DNA of 64,000 nt from contig NZ_KK211083.1 in the NCBI RefSeq assembly GCF_000620145.1, forward strand, positions 264,277-328,276. Direction: 5' to 3'. The DNA comes from Deefgea rivuli DSM 18356. GTDB taxonomy: Bacteria > Pseudomonadota > Gammaproteobacteria > Burkholderiales > Chitinibacteraceae. The translations under genes were made by a program, and so were the position numbers. The number at the start of each line of letters is the position of its first letter. Position 1 is the first letter of the stretch. Below, piece after piece: positions 1 through 8,812 of this stretch. Under the pieces are notes generated by a model. The model made no database searches. It worked only from the letters and a program-made list of their open reading frames with translations, and had not been told where the DNA came from.

Positions 1-268
1 AGTCTTCATCGTTTAAAGCATTGGGTACCTGCAAAATGCGCTGCGTGCGCATTACGGTTTCGCAATACAGCCCACTATTGAGTGGCGCTGTTTCGCAGGC
101 TTCGTAGGGGTTTTCTTCACCATGGCTGGACACTAGCACTTCGATTTTCTCGGGATGCACGCGCATGATCAAGCCAGCAGGTACATCAAAAATCCGCGCC
201 ATGACATCGCTGGTGTCTTGCCATTTGTTCAAAAAGCTATCGGGAACAGCGTGTGTTTGATAGGTCAT
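1..268 (-). CDS. GAF-domain protein, N-terminal part (cut by window edge)
   Basis: The reverse strand from an ATG at 268 stays open to the window edge, giving about 89 codons. The protein begins MTYQTHAVPDSFLNKWQDTS and continues with features of a GAF sensor domain start: a short helix, then a strand with 'ARIFDVPAGLIMRV', and later 'GLYCETVM', the pattern seen before the GAF ligand pocket. An AAAGGATG ribosome-binding site lies just ahead of the ATG. GAF domains of this type usually head histidine kinases or diguanylate cyclases, but the output domain is outside the window, so the function cannot be given. Identification as GAF is by eye and moderately sure. Confidence 0.6.
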   Translation of the reverse strand, partial: MTYQTHAVPDSFLNKWQDTSDVMARIFDVPAGLIMRVHPEKIEVLVSSHGEENPYEACETAPLNSGLYCETVMRTQRILQVPNALNDED

Positions 269-783
269 TGCGGCATCCTTTCGGTTAGCTTTGGCAAGTT
301 TTATTTCGGTGGTCAGTTACGATTGAAATTCATTGTATTTCGCACTTTTGCAGATTGCTGTGGATTTGATTGATATGGGCTTATCAGCGTATTTCTGCGA
401 TTTACTTGTTAAGCGCTGTGAACTATTGCGGTTTTGAAGCCTTCGCTTTTTTCGGGCTACTTTTTTTTGGTCAAGAAAACTAGCTGCCGCGCGGCATTAG
501 CGGGATGCCGTGTTGGGATATCTCAGCCGATTGAATAAAGCCAAAATACAAAATCGGGTGTAATTCGCTGCGCTTTGTGCAACCTATATGGGTTGGTATC
601 TGTTTACGGATTCGACGCATCAATGTCTTTCAGCCAATACATCCATATAATCTCAAAACACGCTACCGCCAAACCCCATCCCCAACCATACATATTTATT
701 TTGCATTGGAACTGAACGCCAATCCCTCAGTCTGAATCAACGCAGGTTTAATTTTCCAACTTATAAATAAAGAGAGAATGGTC
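269..783. other. Intergenic region with a degraded repeat
   Basis: About 515 bases lie between the divergent GAF and TerB-like genes. No convincing coding frame is present. Around 441-505 the sequence resembles the end of the structured repeat at 17400-17465: a TTTT-rich arm, CAAGAAAA, then GCCGCGCGGCAT followed by AGCG. The remainder presumably holds the two promoters, but no clear -35/-10 pair stands out. Confidence 0.4.
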
Positions 784-1290
784 ATGGGTTTGTTTGATAT
801 GTTCAAGAGCGACACCAGCACGACAATGAGTCCACATTTCGCTTTTGCGACTGGGCTGCTGTATATGATGTCGGCCGATGGCGAGATGGATAATGAAGAA
901 GTCGGCCATTTGTTGTCGGTGTTGGGCGGCGAAAAATCTAAAAGCGGTGCGATTGGTGTTGGCGCGCAAAATCGTCAATTGCTTGACCGCGCTTTGGCGT
1001 ATCGCCAAAAGAACTCAATTGAGACTTTCCTTGCTGAAGCAACGCCGGTGCTGACTGATGCGCAAAAGGTTTGTATTTTGATGAATTTGCTCGATTCAGC
1101 GTTCTCGGACGGCGAAGCCGAGCCAGAAGAACAAGCGTTGTTTGCTAAGATTCAAGCGGCGTTTGGTATTAGCGATGCGCGCTTTAAACCGTTCTTTGAA
1201 GTGTTGATGATCAAAAACGACCGCTCAGTGTTCGTGAATAAAGATCATCCAAGCAATCAAGCGGGTTATACCGTTCAGTTGAGCCAATAA
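784..1290 (+). CDS. TerB-like tellurite-resistance family protein
   Basis: The protein has 168 residues from the ATG at 784. This start is preferred over the in-frame ATG at 778 because AGAGAG at 771-776 is then correctly spaced. It is acidic and helical, with two repeats of the TerB acidic pattern: 'MMSADGEMDNEEV' near residue 30 and 'SAFSDGEAEPEEQ' near residue 108. In TerB-like proteins these paired Asp/Glu clusters bind metal. Stand-alone TerB-like proteins are common in proteobacteria and are not by themselves evidence of tellurite resistance; the precise role is unknown. No other ter genes are nearby. A hairpin terminator shared with the convergent chitinase gene follows at once. Confidence 0.7.
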   Translation: MGLFDMFKSDTSTTMSPHFAFATGLLYMMSADGEMDNEEVGHLLSVLGGEKSKSGAIGVGAQNRQLLDRALAYRQKNSIETFLAEATPVLTDAQKVCILMNLLDSAFSDGEAEPEEQALFAKIQAAFGISDARFKPFFEVLMIKNDRSVFVNKDHPSNQAGYTVQLSQ

Positions 1291-1313
1291 TTTGCTGAGT
1301 TTGTTGATGATGT

Positions 1314-1345
1314 AAAAAAAGCCACGCATCAGAGCGTGGCTTTTT
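1314..1345. terminator. Bidirectional rho-independent terminator
   Basis: A run of seven A, a 7-bp stem GCCACGC/GCGTGGC with a 6-base loop, and a run of T give a terminator usable from both sides. It sits between the convergent terB-like and chitinase genes. Confidence 0.85.
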
Positions 1346-1362
1346 CTTGGGTGGCGTTTAAA

Positions 1363-3189
1363 TTACTTGAGTTTCACGGCCCATTTGGCTTCAACGCATT
1401 GCGTGTATTGATTGTCGATCAGCGCGCTAAATCCCGATTGCTCGCTAGTGAGGCGGCATTGGTATTTGGTTGGTGCTGGATTGTCGGCGGTTTCTTCGGA
1501 TTTGTTCCAATAAATCGCCACTGCGGCCGAGCTGCCACCGCTGAAGCCTTTCATATCGGTACATTTCATTGATTCTTTCGAAATATCCAGATTCAACTCG
1601 CGGGCAAATTCAGCGTAGAAATCGTTACGCGCTTGTGCGGTGGGTTTGATTGGATTGGACATGCATTCGCCGTTGATAATCTGGCTGGTGGTCGGGAAAT
1701 CGTTACCCAAACCGCCGGCGGTATCCACCGCGTTTGGTACCCATGTGCCGTCCAGCGTATGCAATACCGATGGTTTTGGTGGTTGCGGCGTGACAAAGAA
1801 GTACAGCGCCGATGCCATATTCAACCATGTTGATGCGACCAAATCTGGATTGTCACGTAGCACCGCGCGGTCGCCGTAAATCGCGAGTGATAGCGGTGCA
1901 TAGTTGAAAATGTAGGAGATTTGATGCGCGCCACGGCCGTAGTAAGAAATCCATTTGCCGTCTGGCGTTTTGCCGCAAGCCAGCGTGCCGTCGAACAGTT
2001 TTTGCCAGTTCGCATCGTCGCAGCCCGAGGTGTACGCGGCTGAACCATTGCCATCGCCGCCTTCACGTAGCGCGGTGAGGCCTTGACGCCATTTGGGGTT
2101 CGGGCTGGATGCGCTGTGATTGCCGGTTTCTTGTACTACATGGGCAAAGAATGCGGCGACGACGCGGCGGCAGATTTGATCTGCGTTACGGCCATCGGTG
2201 TAATCGGCGCAGAAGCTTGGGAATTTCGCCACGCCACGCAAGAAGTTGGTGTAGGTGTAGCCTGGATTGATTTCTGGGAAGAAGTAATCCCATTTTTGCT
2301 GCGACACGATGCCTTCGACGCGTTTCACGTTGGCTGGATTGCTTTGATTGCCCGGTGTGACTTGCTCGACCAGTTTATTGTCTAGCGTGGCGACCGAGGC
2401 GCGTACCATTTTTAGATAAGGCGTGTTGAGCGCAGCGGCTTCGTGTGCTTGGGCTTCAGCGATGCTTTCTGGGCCAGATGCGCGGGGCGTGCTAGCACCA
2501 GTACACGCGCCGAGTGATTTCCACGCGCCGCCTGTCGATGAATTGGTGCTCGGTTCGATATTGCTCGAATAATAATTGGCCTGATAATTCTGGCCGTAAG
2601 CGCTGCGGACGACCGCGCCGAGATTCGGGCGATAGATTTCATCGGGATTCCACACGGGCGCGCAGCTGGTCGTGCCATTATTTGGCGTCGGGCTGGCGCT
2701 TGGCGCTGCTGTTGGCGCAACGGTGGGCGCTGGAGTTGGCGCGATAGTGGGTGCAACAGTTGGTGCGATGCTTGGTGTCGGTGTGATGGTCGGTTTGATC
2801 GTCGGGGTAGCGGTCGGTGTGGTCGTTGGTTTGATTGTCGGCGTAATAGTCGGTGTGGTCGTTGGTTTGATCGTCGGCGCGGTAGTCGGTTTTGTAGTTG
2901 GAGCTAGCGTTGGCGCGGCAGTTGGGCTTGGCTTGATTGTCGGTACCGCTGTTGGGATCATTGTTGGCTTGATCGTTGGTGCAGGGCTTGCACTACTGAT
3001 TAGTTCCCACGGGCCCCATTGCGCCGTTCCGGGAATGTCGCCGATGTTCCACCATTTGGCTTTCCAATTTTTACCTTGATAGTTCACTGTTTCGCCGCCT
3101 TTGTAGGTGGCTTTGCTGTCCCAATCGGCAGCCATCACACTGGCGCTAAAACACAGCGTGGTTAACAGCATCGCTAATTTAATATTCAT
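1363..3189 (-). CDS. Secreted GH19 chitinase with chitin-binding module
   Basis: The 608-residue protein starts at the ATG at 3189, which follows a GGAGAG site; upstream in-frame ATGs lack one. A signal peptide (about residues 1-20, ending SVMA) is followed by a CBM5/12 chitin-binding module (about 21-65, with the aromatic 'WKAKWW' and 'WGPWEL' motifs), a linker of about 100 residues rich in Pro and Thr, a second weaker module-like stretch starting 'CAPVWNPDEIYRP', and a C-terminal glycoside hydrolase family 19 domain. In that domain 'HVVQETG' carries the likely catalytic Glu and 'YYGRGAHQISY' matches the family substrate-cleft motif. Family 19 enzymes hydrolyse chitin by an inverting mechanism. 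The protein should act outside the cell. The gene stands alone and ends at a bidirectional terminator. Confidence 0.9.
   Translation of the reverse strand: MNIKLAMLLTTLCFSASVMAADWDSKATYKGGETVNYQGKNWKAKWWNIGDIPGTAQWGPWELISSASPAPTIKPTMIPTAVPTIKPSPTAAPTLAPTTKPTTAPTIKPTTTPTITPTIKPTTTPTATPTIKPTITPTPSIAPTVAPTIAPTPAPTVAPTAAPSASPTPNNGTTSCAPVWNPDEIYRPNLGAVVRSAYGQNYQANYYSSNIEPSTNSSTGGAWKSLGACTGASTPRASGPESIAEAQAHEAAALNTPYLKMVRASVATLDNKLVEQVTPGNQSNPANVKRVEGIVSQQKWDYFFPEINPGYTYTNFLRGVAKFPSFCADYTDGRNADQICRRVVAAFFAHVVQETGNHSASSPNPKWRQGLTALREGGDGNGSAAYTSGCDDANWQKLFDGTLACGKTPDGKWISYYGRGAHQISYIFNYAPLSLAIYGDRAVLRDNPDLVASTWLNMASALYFFVTPQPPKPSVLHTLDGTWVPNAVDTAGGLGNDFPTTSQIINGECMSNPIKPTAQARNDFYAEFARELNLDISKESMKCTDMKGFSGGSSAAVAIYWNKSEETADNPAPTKYQCRLTSEQSGFSALIDNQYTQCVEAKWAVKLK
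2680..2988 (-). repeat. Pro-Thr linker repeats inside the chitinase gene
   Basis: The sequence encodes roughly 100 residues built from PTxxPT units with recurring 'PTIKPTTTPT'. The DNA is repetitive with a mix of 6- to 12-base units. Such linkers separate binding and catalytic modules and are usually flexible and protease-resistant. On the opposite strand it reads as a Gly-Val repeat, which is an artefact of composition. Confidence 0.85.
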
Positions 3190-3513
3190 TTCTCTCTCCA
3201 TCCTCGGGATTGAATCTGTGCTCAATTCGAGCTTGCTGCTGCGCCCCATTACAGCGGCCAGATATTCGTTTTGATTTATAAAGACTTTTCAGTCGCAAGC
3301 TGAATTGGTCTTGTTGTTATGGCAGCAATAATACCTTTTGCGGACTGTGAGTCAACGACGGCGCTATTAAAATGTCAGCTTTGTGAGCTAGATTACGCAG
3401 GATTTTTGCTGAAATGCTGCTGTGTAGCTGACAGAGGTAGGGGAGGAGGGACAGGCCGGAATGACGAATTGATGGGTTCTCGTGCTGTTTACGATCTGAG
3501 TTAGTTCGTCGTT
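3190..3513. other. Intergenic region upstream of the chitinase
   Basis: About 320 bases separate the chitinase start from the end of the MEKHLA gene; both genes are on the minus strand. Apart from the ribosome-binding site next to 3189, nothing is clear. It must hold the chitinase promoter, but I see no strong -35/-10 pair. Confidence 0.3.
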
Positions 3514-3963
3514 TTATGCGGCGTCGCGCCATTGGCGGTAGGTGGCGGCTTGGCCGTGCTTTACGCCTGCTTCGTCGATCAAATTCCACATCGTGACGTC
3601 TTCAATCCAAAAGCGTCGCCCTGATTTGGCGATGCGCAGGCCGCGATAGCCGTTGGCGTAGCCCTGTGTTGCGACGCGGGCGATGAGTTGCTCGCGTTCG
3701 GCACGGTTTGGCGCTTCCGCTGAGAGTCGTGATGGCAGGCCGATGAGTTCATCGTGGCGGTATTCAAAGCAGGTTTGCGCGGCACGATTGGCAAAGATAA
3801 AGCGCGGATCATCGCTTGCGTCGTGCGCCAGCACGCAAAATGGTGCTTCATTTTGCAGCCAAGCAGCAGCTTCATCCAATGACCAATCCGGCGGAACGAG
3901 GTTTTCGCCAACGAGGCGGCGGTAACTACTCAGAATGAGTTGAACAAGCTGTAATTGGGGCAT
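3514..3963 (-). CDS. MEKHLA-domain protein (PAS-like)
   Basis: The 149-residue protein is read from the ATG at 3963; an ORF extension upstream looks like non-coding sequence. The body 'PFCVLAHDASDDPRFIFANRAA' followed by 'ELIGLPSRLSAEAPNRAERE' and the final 'QAATYRQWRDA' match the MEKHLA domain, a PAS-related fold found in bacteria and at the end of plant HD-ZIP III proteins. The bacterial versions are small cytosolic proteins of unknown function, possibly ligand or redox sensors. The ribosome-binding site is weak, so the start is uncertain. It is divergent from the glutathione transferase gene, with a dispersed palindrome between them. Confidence 0.75.
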   Translation of the reverse strand: MPQLQLVQLILSSYRRLVGENLVPPDWSLDEAAAWLQNEAPFCVLAHDASDDPRFIFANRAAQTCFEYRHDELIGLPSRLSAEAPNRAEREQLIARVATQGYANGYRGLRIAKSGRRFWIEDVTMWNLIDEAGVKHGQAATYRQWRDAA

Positions 3964-4031
3964 AAGGCAATCAAGGTGAATCAAACACGGCGCAACTGTA
4001 GCGCAATTGAGCTTGAAATTGTTGTTGCAGT

Positions 4032-4086
4032 GGGTATGTGAATGTAGCAATTATTAAATAAGCGCTGGATCTATATACCTATACCT
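4032..4086. repeat. Dispersed intergenic palindrome, copy 1
   Basis: It begins GGGTATGTGAATGTAG and ends with TATATACC, in the spacer between divergent genes. It belongs to the family of about 48-bp imperfect palindromes found elsewhere in this window, with one arm of the form GGGTATNNNNNTGTAG and a roughly complementary arm ending in ATACC. The arms here are more diverged than in other copies. Confidence 0.55.
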
Positions 4087-4156
4087 TTTTTAGCATGTGG
4101 TTTGAGTGCGCTAGCCAGCGTGCTATGCTGATTTTCTTATTGGGGAGGAAAGCGTG

Positions 4157-4795
4157 ATGAAATTGCTAATCGGAAATAAAAATTATTCATCGTGGTCGCT
4201 ACGTCCGTGGTTGGGGCTAAAAGTGGCGGGGATTGCGTTTGATGAGCAAATGCACAATTTATACGCCGCCAATGCGCGCGATGAGCGCCTGCAATTTGCG
4301 CCAACGGCCAAAGTGCCGGTGCTGATTGACGATGAAATTACAATCTGGGAAACGCTGGCGATTGCCGAATATATCGCCGAGCGCTTTCCGTTGGCTAAAT
4401 TGTGGCCGCACGATGTCGCCGCCCGCGCGCATGCCCGCACGGTTTGCGCCGAGATGCATGCCGGATTTGTGGCGTTGCGTACCGCCTGCCCTATGGATTG
4501 CCGCAGCCGAAAATCGGCAACGATGAGCGCTGAAGTGCAGGCCGATGTGGATCGAATTGTGGCGCTGTGGGCGGATTGCCGTGAGCGTTTTGGTATCGAA
4601 TCGAGCGAAGGCGAGTTTTTATTTGGCCATTTCACGTGGGCCGATGCCTTCTTTGCTCCTGTGGTGACGCGCTTGGTGACCTACGGCATTGAAGTGCCAG
4701 CGGCGGCGACTCTGTATATGAATACGGTGCTGGCCTTGCCCGCGATGCAAGAATGGCTGGCTGCCGCAGAAGTTGAGCCTTGGACTGCGCCGTAA
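4157..4795 (+). CDS. Glutathione S-transferase family protein
   Basis: The 212-residue protein is read from the ATG at 4157, which has an excellent GGGAGG site eight bases upstream; a GTG immediately before it is less likely. The N-terminal thioredoxin-like half opens 'KLLIGNKNYSSWSLRPW', with Ser residues at the usual glutathione-activating position, and has 'KVPVLIDD' with the cis-proline and 'WETLAIAEYIAERFP' that binds the gamma-glutamyl group. The C-terminal half is helical. The family conjugates or transfers glutathione to electrophiles in the cytosol; the substrate is not evident. It is monocistronic and followed by a terminator. Confidence 0.85.
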   Translation: MKLLIGNKNYSSWSLRPWLGLKVAGIAFDEQMHNLYAANARDERLQFAPTAKVPVLIDDEITIWETLAIAEYIAERFPLAKLWPHDVAARAHARTVCAEMHAGFVALRTACPMDCRSRKSATMSAEVQADVDRIVALWADCRERFGIESSEGEFLFGHFTWADAFFAPVVTRLVTYGIEVPAAATLYMNTVLALPAMQEWLAAAEVEPWTAP

Positions 4796-4846
4796 GCTTG
4801 CCGCCGCACGATACACTGGTGCGAGCTTGTTACAATAAATAATGTG

Positions 4847-4874
4847 AAAACAGTACTTGCGGGTGCTGTTTTTT
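4847..4874 (+). terminator. Rho-independent terminator after the GST gene
   Basis: A 10-bp stem AAAACAGTAC/GTGCTGTTTT (with one G-T pair) closes a 6-base loop and runs into six T. It separates the GST gene from the dusB promoter. Confidence 0.8.
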
Positions 4875-4875
4875 A

Positions 4876-4904
4876 TTGCCTATTTTTTAAGCACGGGGTA
4901 GAAT
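4876..4904 (+). promoter_or_regulatory. Probable sigma-70 promoter of dusB-fis
   Basis: TTGCCT and TAGAAT are separated by 17 bases, and the -10 lies 31 bases before the dusB ATG. The spacing and both hexamers fit the housekeeping consensus. Confidence 0.65.
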
Positions 4905-4934
4905 CCGCGCCTTCCCCTATTTGATTTCAATGCC

Positions 4935-5933
4935 ATGCACATTGGCCCGTATCAGTTAAAAAATAATCTGATCGTCGCGCCCATGGCAGGCGTGACTGAC
5001 CGTCCGTTTCGTAAATTGTGTAAACAGTTTGGCGCTGGGCATGCTGTTTCAGAAATGATGAGTAGCGATGCGACCTTGCGAGCCAGCCAAAAATCGCTAT
5101 TGCGCGCGAATTTTGATGGCGAACTGGCACCGATTTCGGCGCAAATTGCGGGGCATGATCCGAAAATGTTGGCCGAAGCGGCAAGGTATCAAGTTGCTAA
5201 TGGCGCGCAAATTGTCGACATCAATATGGGTTGCCCAGTGAAAAAAGTCTGCAATAAGCTCGCCGGATCGGCGCTATTGCAAGATGAAAAATTAGTCGGT
5301 GAGATTTTAGATGCCGTCGTCAATGCGGTGGATGTCCCCGTCACGCTGAAAACGCGGCTCGGTTTTGCCAACGGCGCGGAGAACATTATTCGTATCGCGC
5401 AGCGGGCAGAAAGCGCAGGCATTGCGGCGCTGGCGATTCATGGCCGAACGCGCGAAGACATGTATAACGGCGACGCGCGCTATGCTTTGATTCGTGAAGT
5501 AAAGCAGAATTTGACGATCCCCGTGATTGCCAATGGCGACATTGATAGCCCGGAAAAAGCGGCGCTGGTGCTGCGTGAAACCGGTGCGGATGCCATTATG
5601 ATTGGTCGAGCGGCGCAAGGGCGACCGTGGATTTTTCGTGAAATCGCACATTTTTTAGCCACGGGTGAGCATTTACCACCGCCGGAAGTGCTAGAAATTC
5701 GTGATGTATTGCTCGGCCATTTGGATGAGTTGTACGCGTTTTATGGTGAATACTCGGGCTGCCGTATCGCCCGTAAACATATTGCTTGGTATACCAAAGG
5801 GCTGCACGGCAGTAATGAGTTCCGACAGACGATGTATGCCGAGGAAAGCACCGCAGCCCAAGCGCTAGTGGTCGATACCTACTTAAAAGGTTTGCTCGCC
5901 TTTGGCGAGAGATTGCAATACCTAAAAGAATAA
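4935..5933 (+). CDS. dusB: tRNA-dihydrouridine synthase B
   Basis: The 332-residue flavoenzyme reduces specific uridines in the tRNA D-loop to dihydrouridine with NADPH. The N-terminal TIM barrel opens 'NNLIVAPMAGVTDRPFRKLC'; 'GCPVKKVCNKLAGSALL' holds the conserved catalytic Cys; 'RTREDMYNGDARY' and 'ANGDIDSPEKA' are FMN and phosphate-binding segments; 'GRAAQGRPWIF' ends the barrel, followed by a helical tRNA-binding domain. Length is normal for DusB. It is the first gene of a dusB-fis operon, an arrangement conserved in beta- and gammaproteobacteria. No strong Shine-Dalgarno is visible before the ATG. Confidence 0.95.
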   Translation: MHIGPYQLKNNLIVAPMAGVTDRPFRKLCKQFGAGHAVSEMMSSDATLRASQKSLLRANFDGELAPISAQIAGHDPKMLAEAARYQVANGAQIVDINMGCPVKKVCNKLAGSALLQDEKLVGEILDAVVNAVDVPVTLKTRLGFANGAENIIRIAQRAESAGIAALAIHGRTREDMYNGDARYALIREVKQNLTIPVIANGDIDSPEKAALVLRETGADAIMIGRAAQGRPWIFREIAHFLATGEHLPPPEVLEIRDVLLGHLDELYAFYGEYSGCRIARKHIAWYTKGLHGSNEFRQTMYAEESTAAQALVVDTYLKGLLAFGERLQYLKE

Positions 5934-5936
5934 TTG

Positions 5937-5971
5937 TCCACGAAAAGGCATGGCCTCCAGCCTTTCGTGGA
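5937..5971. repeat. CACGAAA-type inverted repeat between dusB and fis
   Basis: TCCACGAAAAGGC and GCCTTTCGTGGA form a hairpin just after the dusB stop. It is not followed by a T run, so it is unlikely to terminate; it may stabilise the upstream message or set the dusB/fis ratio. The same TCCACGAAA core recurs near 21244-21365. Confidence 0.65.
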
Positions 5972-6005
5972 TATACAAAAAAAAACATTAACACAGTAGA
6001 GAGTT

Positions 6006-6245
6006 ATGTCTGAACAAACCGATTTGATTGCGACCGCGATTACTGAATCGCTGGCGCAGTATTTTAATGATCTCGATGGTGAGCCGCCGAGTGCTTTGTA
6101 CGAAATGGTTTTGGCTCGAATGGAAAAACCATTGTTAATCGACGTATTGCGCCGCGTAGAAGGCAACCAGTCGCGCGCCTCGGAAATGCTGGGGATTAAC
6201 CGCAATACGCTGCGTAAAAAGCTCCAAACTTATGATTTGTTGTGA
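6006..6245 (+). CDS. fis: Fis-family DNA-binding protein
   Basis: The 79-residue protein carries the Fis helix-turn-helix at its C terminus: 'LLIDVLRRVEGNQSRASEMLG' then 'INRNTLRKKLQTYDL'. Fis is a nucleoid protein that bends DNA and activates rRNA and tRNA promoters in growing cells. The protein is shorter than E. coli Fis (98 residues), as is usual in betaproteobacteria, where the N-terminal beta-hairpin is reduced. It lies in the classic position downstream of dusB, separated by a hairpin. Confidence 0.92.
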   Translation: MSEQTDLIATAITESLAQYFNDLDGEPPSALYEMVLARMEKPLLIDVLRRVEGNQSRASEMLGINRNTLRKKLQTYDLL

Positions 6246-6321
6246 TGCAACGGCATCGCAACCGGGGTGAACGGATTACACCCTCAAACCGATTTGATTT
6301 TAATAATTAAGGAATGAAGCA

Positions 6322-7884
6322 ATGAGCAAAATTACTCGTGCGCTGATTAGCGTTTCGGATAAAACCGGTGTTTTAGAATTTGCCCAAGCGCTCGCGGCGC
6401 AAGGCGTTGAAATCTTGTCGACGGGCGGCACCGCCAAATTGTTCGCGGATAACGGCGTGCCTGTGATCGAAGTGGCTGATTACACTGGTTTCCCAGAAAT
6501 GCTCGATGGCCGTGTGAAAACGCTGCATCCAAAAATCCACGGCGGTATTTTAGGCCGCCGTGATTTGGACGCGCACGTGGCAACGATGAGCGAACACGGC
6601 ATCGGCAATATTGATTTGGTCTGCGTGAATCTGTACCCGTTTGAAGCAACAATTGCCAAGCCAGACTGTTCTTACGAAGACGCAATCGAAAACATCGACA
6701 TCGGCGGACCAGCGATGGTGCGCTCAGCAGCGAAAAACCACGCGCATGTGGCGATTGTGACCGATGCCTGTGATTACAGTTTACTGATTGCAGAAATGCA
6801 AGCCAACGGCGGCGCATTGACTTTAGCAACACGCAAAAACTTGGCGAAAAAAGCCTTTAGCCATACCGCAGCCTACGATGGTGCGATTTCAAACTACCTG
6901 ACTGCGTTGACCGCAGACGGCGAAAAAGCCGCTTATCCAACTCGCCTAAACTTGCAGTTCGAAAAAGTGCAAGACATGCGTTACGGCGAAAATCCGCATC
7001 AAAGTGCGGCGTTCTACCGCGATTTGGATCCAGCAGCGGGCAGCTTGGCGAACTACAAGCAACATCAAGGTAAAGAGTTATCGTTCAATAATATTGGCGA
7101 TTCAGATGCGGCGTGGGAATGCGTGAAGCAATTTGAAGAGCCAGCTTGCGTGATCGTAAAACATGCCAATCCTTGCGGCGTTGCCGTGGGTAAAGACACG
7201 TACAGCGCATACCGCCTAGCCTTGGCGACCGATACCACCAGCGCGTTTGGCGGCATTATTGCCTTCAACAAAACGGTGGATGCCGATACGATCGAAGCGG
7301 TTTCAACGCAATTCTTGGAAGTGTTGATCGCACCAGCCTACACGGCGGAAGCTTTGGCTTTGATCGCGAAAAAGCAAAACGTTCGCGTCCTTGAAATCGC
7401 GATTGAAAGCGGCGAAAACCGCTTTGATATCAAGCGCGTTGGCGGTGGGTTGTTGGTGCAAACCCCAGACGTTCACGCGCTGCTGTTGTCTGATTTGAAA
7501 GTCGTGACCAAATTGCAACCGACTGCTGAACAATTGAAAGATCTATTGTTCGCGTGGAATGTGGCGAAATTTGTGAAATCAAACGCGATTGTATTCTGCA
7601 AAGGCGGCCAAACTCTGGGCGTGGGCGCAGGTCAAATGAGCCGTGTGGATTCAACTAAAATTGCCGCGATTAAAGCGCGTAATGCTGGTTTGGAATTGCG
7701 TGGTTCTGTCGCTGCGTCAGATGCGTTCTTCCCCTTCCGTGATGGCGTGGATGTGATTGCCGAAAACGGCGTGGCAGCGATTATTCAACCGGGCGGCAGC
7801 TTGCGCGATGAAGAAGTGATTGCCGCGGCCGATGAGCACGGCATCGCAATGGTGATGACCGGCATTCGCCACTTCCGTCATTAA
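6322..7884 (+). CDS. purH: Bifunctional AICAR transformylase/IMP cyclohydrolase
   Basis: The 520-residue enzyme carries out the last two steps of de novo purine synthesis: formylation of AICAR and ring closure to IMP. The N-terminal cyclohydrolase domain (about 1-195) opens '[18 protein letters not shown]' and has 'STGGTAKLF', '[16 protein letters not shown]' and '[16 protein letters not shown]'. The C-terminal transformylase domain has '[14 protein letters not shown]', '[10 protein letters not shown]' with the catalytic Lys-His region, and '[12 protein letters not shown]'. An AAGGAA site precedes the ATG. In many relatives purD follows directly; here a large inverted repeat and pagP intervene. 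Confidence 0.97.
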   Translation: MSKITRALISVSDKTGVLEFAQALAAQGVEILSTGGTAKLFADNGVPVIEVADYTGFPEMLDGRVKTLHPKIHGGILGRRDLDAHVATMSEHGIGNIDLVCVNLYPFEATIAKPDCSYEDAIENIDIGGPAMVRSAAKNHAHVAIVTDACDYSLLIAEMQANGGALTLATRKNLAKKAFSHTAAYDGAISNYLTALTADGEKAAYPTRLNLQFEKVQDMRYGENPHQSAAFYRDLDPAAGSLANYKQHQGKELSFNNIGDSDAAWECVKQFEEPACVIVKHANPCGVAVGKDTYSAYRLALATDTTSAFGGIIAFNKTVDADTIEAVSTQFLEVLIAPAYTAEALALIAKKQNVRVLEIAIESGENRFDIKRVGGGLLVQTPDVHALLLSDLKVVTKLQPTAEQLKDLLFAWNVAKFVKSNAIVFCKGGQTLGVGAGQMSRVDSTKIAAIKARNAGLELRGSVAASDAFFPFRDGVDVIAENGVAAIIQPGGSLRDEEVIAAADEHGIAMVMTGIRHFRH

Positions 7885-7986
7885 TTCTTGGCTGCGCGGT
7901 CTGCTGACTTTGTCGCTGCGCGGCTCGTGTATAAAACATACACGTCGCCGCTAGCTTCGCGCCAGCAAACTGCTCGCTCAAGAATT
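7883..7986. repeat. Large inverted repeat with GTAT-5-ATAC core, copy 1
   Basis: Outer arms AATTCTTG (7883-7890) and CAAGAATT (7979-7986) enclose a GC-rich imperfect palindrome with the perfect core CGTGTAT-AAAAC-ATACACG at 7926-7944. It starts within the purH stop codon. Two relatives lie at 10095-10179 and 54725-54876. There is no T tract typical of a terminator. Confidence 0.75.
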
Positions 7987-8181
7987 TAGGTTTTATACAA
8001 CGCTAAGGTATTGGTTGAGCTGGAATTTCCCATTTTTCGTCTTGCCGGCATCGGCTGGTATCCAGAGCGACGGTAAAGTTAACATTTTTCTCGTTTGGAT
8101 GTCCGTTGTGGCGCTGCATTAATTCTGTCTTGTAACTTGCGGTAGAATGTCCTGAGTCGGTGAATTTATCTTGGATGTTGA

Positions 8182-8733
8182 ATGCTAAGAAAAATACTAG
8201 TGATCTGTGTTGGTCTCGTTCTGTCGGCGAATGTGCTGGCGGCGGACTGTGAGAACTGGTGGCAGGGTTTTGATGCCGCCTGTACGAGTGTGAGCCGAGT
8301 TTGGAATGAAGGCGAGGCGGGATTGCTGCTTAGCGGTTACGCTTGGCATAACCGCAGCACGTATTCGAAAGAAAATATCGACAGTTATAACGAGTTTGCC
8401 TACGGCGGCGGTTTAAGCTTGTTCCGGCCGCTGGAAAATAATAATGAAGAAATGATTTATTGGATGACGTTTGCCGATTCACATAGCAAGCCTGAAACGC
8501 ATGTCGGTTACGCGTATATGTGGTATTGGGATGTCATTGGCCCATTAAAAGCGGGCGCCGGTGTGACTGCGGGATTTTTCTCGCGCAGCGATATTGCTAG
8601 CTACGCGCCTTTGCCTTTTGCCCTGCCTTTGGTGGCGGTGAAGTACGATAAAGTCAACTTTTATGCGACTTATATCCCTGGCGGCAACAACAATGGCAAT
8701 GTGCTGTTTATCTTTTCCCGCTTTGATTATTGA
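8182..8733 (+). CDS. pagP: Lipid A palmitoyltransferase PagP
   Basis: The 183-residue outer-membrane enzyme moves a palmitoyl chain from phospholipid to lipid A, hardening the outer membrane against cationic peptides. A signal peptide (about 1-21, ending VLAA) is followed by the PagP eight-stranded barrel: 'GYAWHNRSTYSKENIDSYNE' holds the catalytic His56 and 'TFADSHSK' the catalytic Asp99-Ser100. The His-Asp spacing of 43 equals that of E. coli (33 and 76). The C-terminal 'ATYIPGGNNNGNVLFIFSRF' is the family signature and ends in the aromatic residue expected of a barrel protein. It lies between purH and purD, an unusual place, and in E. coli pagP is PhoPQ-controlled; no such site was recognised here. 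Confidence 0.93.
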   Translation: MLRKILVICVGLVLSANVLAADCENWWQGFDAACTSVSRVWNEGEAGLLLSGYAWHNRSTYSKENIDSYNEFAYGGGLSLFRPLENNNEEMIYWMTFADSHSKPETHVGYAYMWYWDVIGPLKAGAGVTAGFFSRSDIASYAPLPFALPLVAVKYDKVNFYATYIPGGNNNGNVLFIFSRFDY

Positions 8734-8812
8734 TTGATTGTGAGGGATTTGGTGCGCTGAGCGGATGTTTGTATCTCGTTCGCTGGCATGCCAGAGACTT
8801 AACGGAGTAGTT

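Noticed and set aside
778..1290. Tellurite-resistance operon
   Set aside because: Only a lone TerB-like gene is present; no terC, terD, terE or terZ neighbours.
2672..3079. Gly-Val-rich open frame opposite the chitinase linker
   Set aside because: It is the reverse complement of Pro-Thr codons; the low complexity is explained by the linker and there is no ribosome-binding site.
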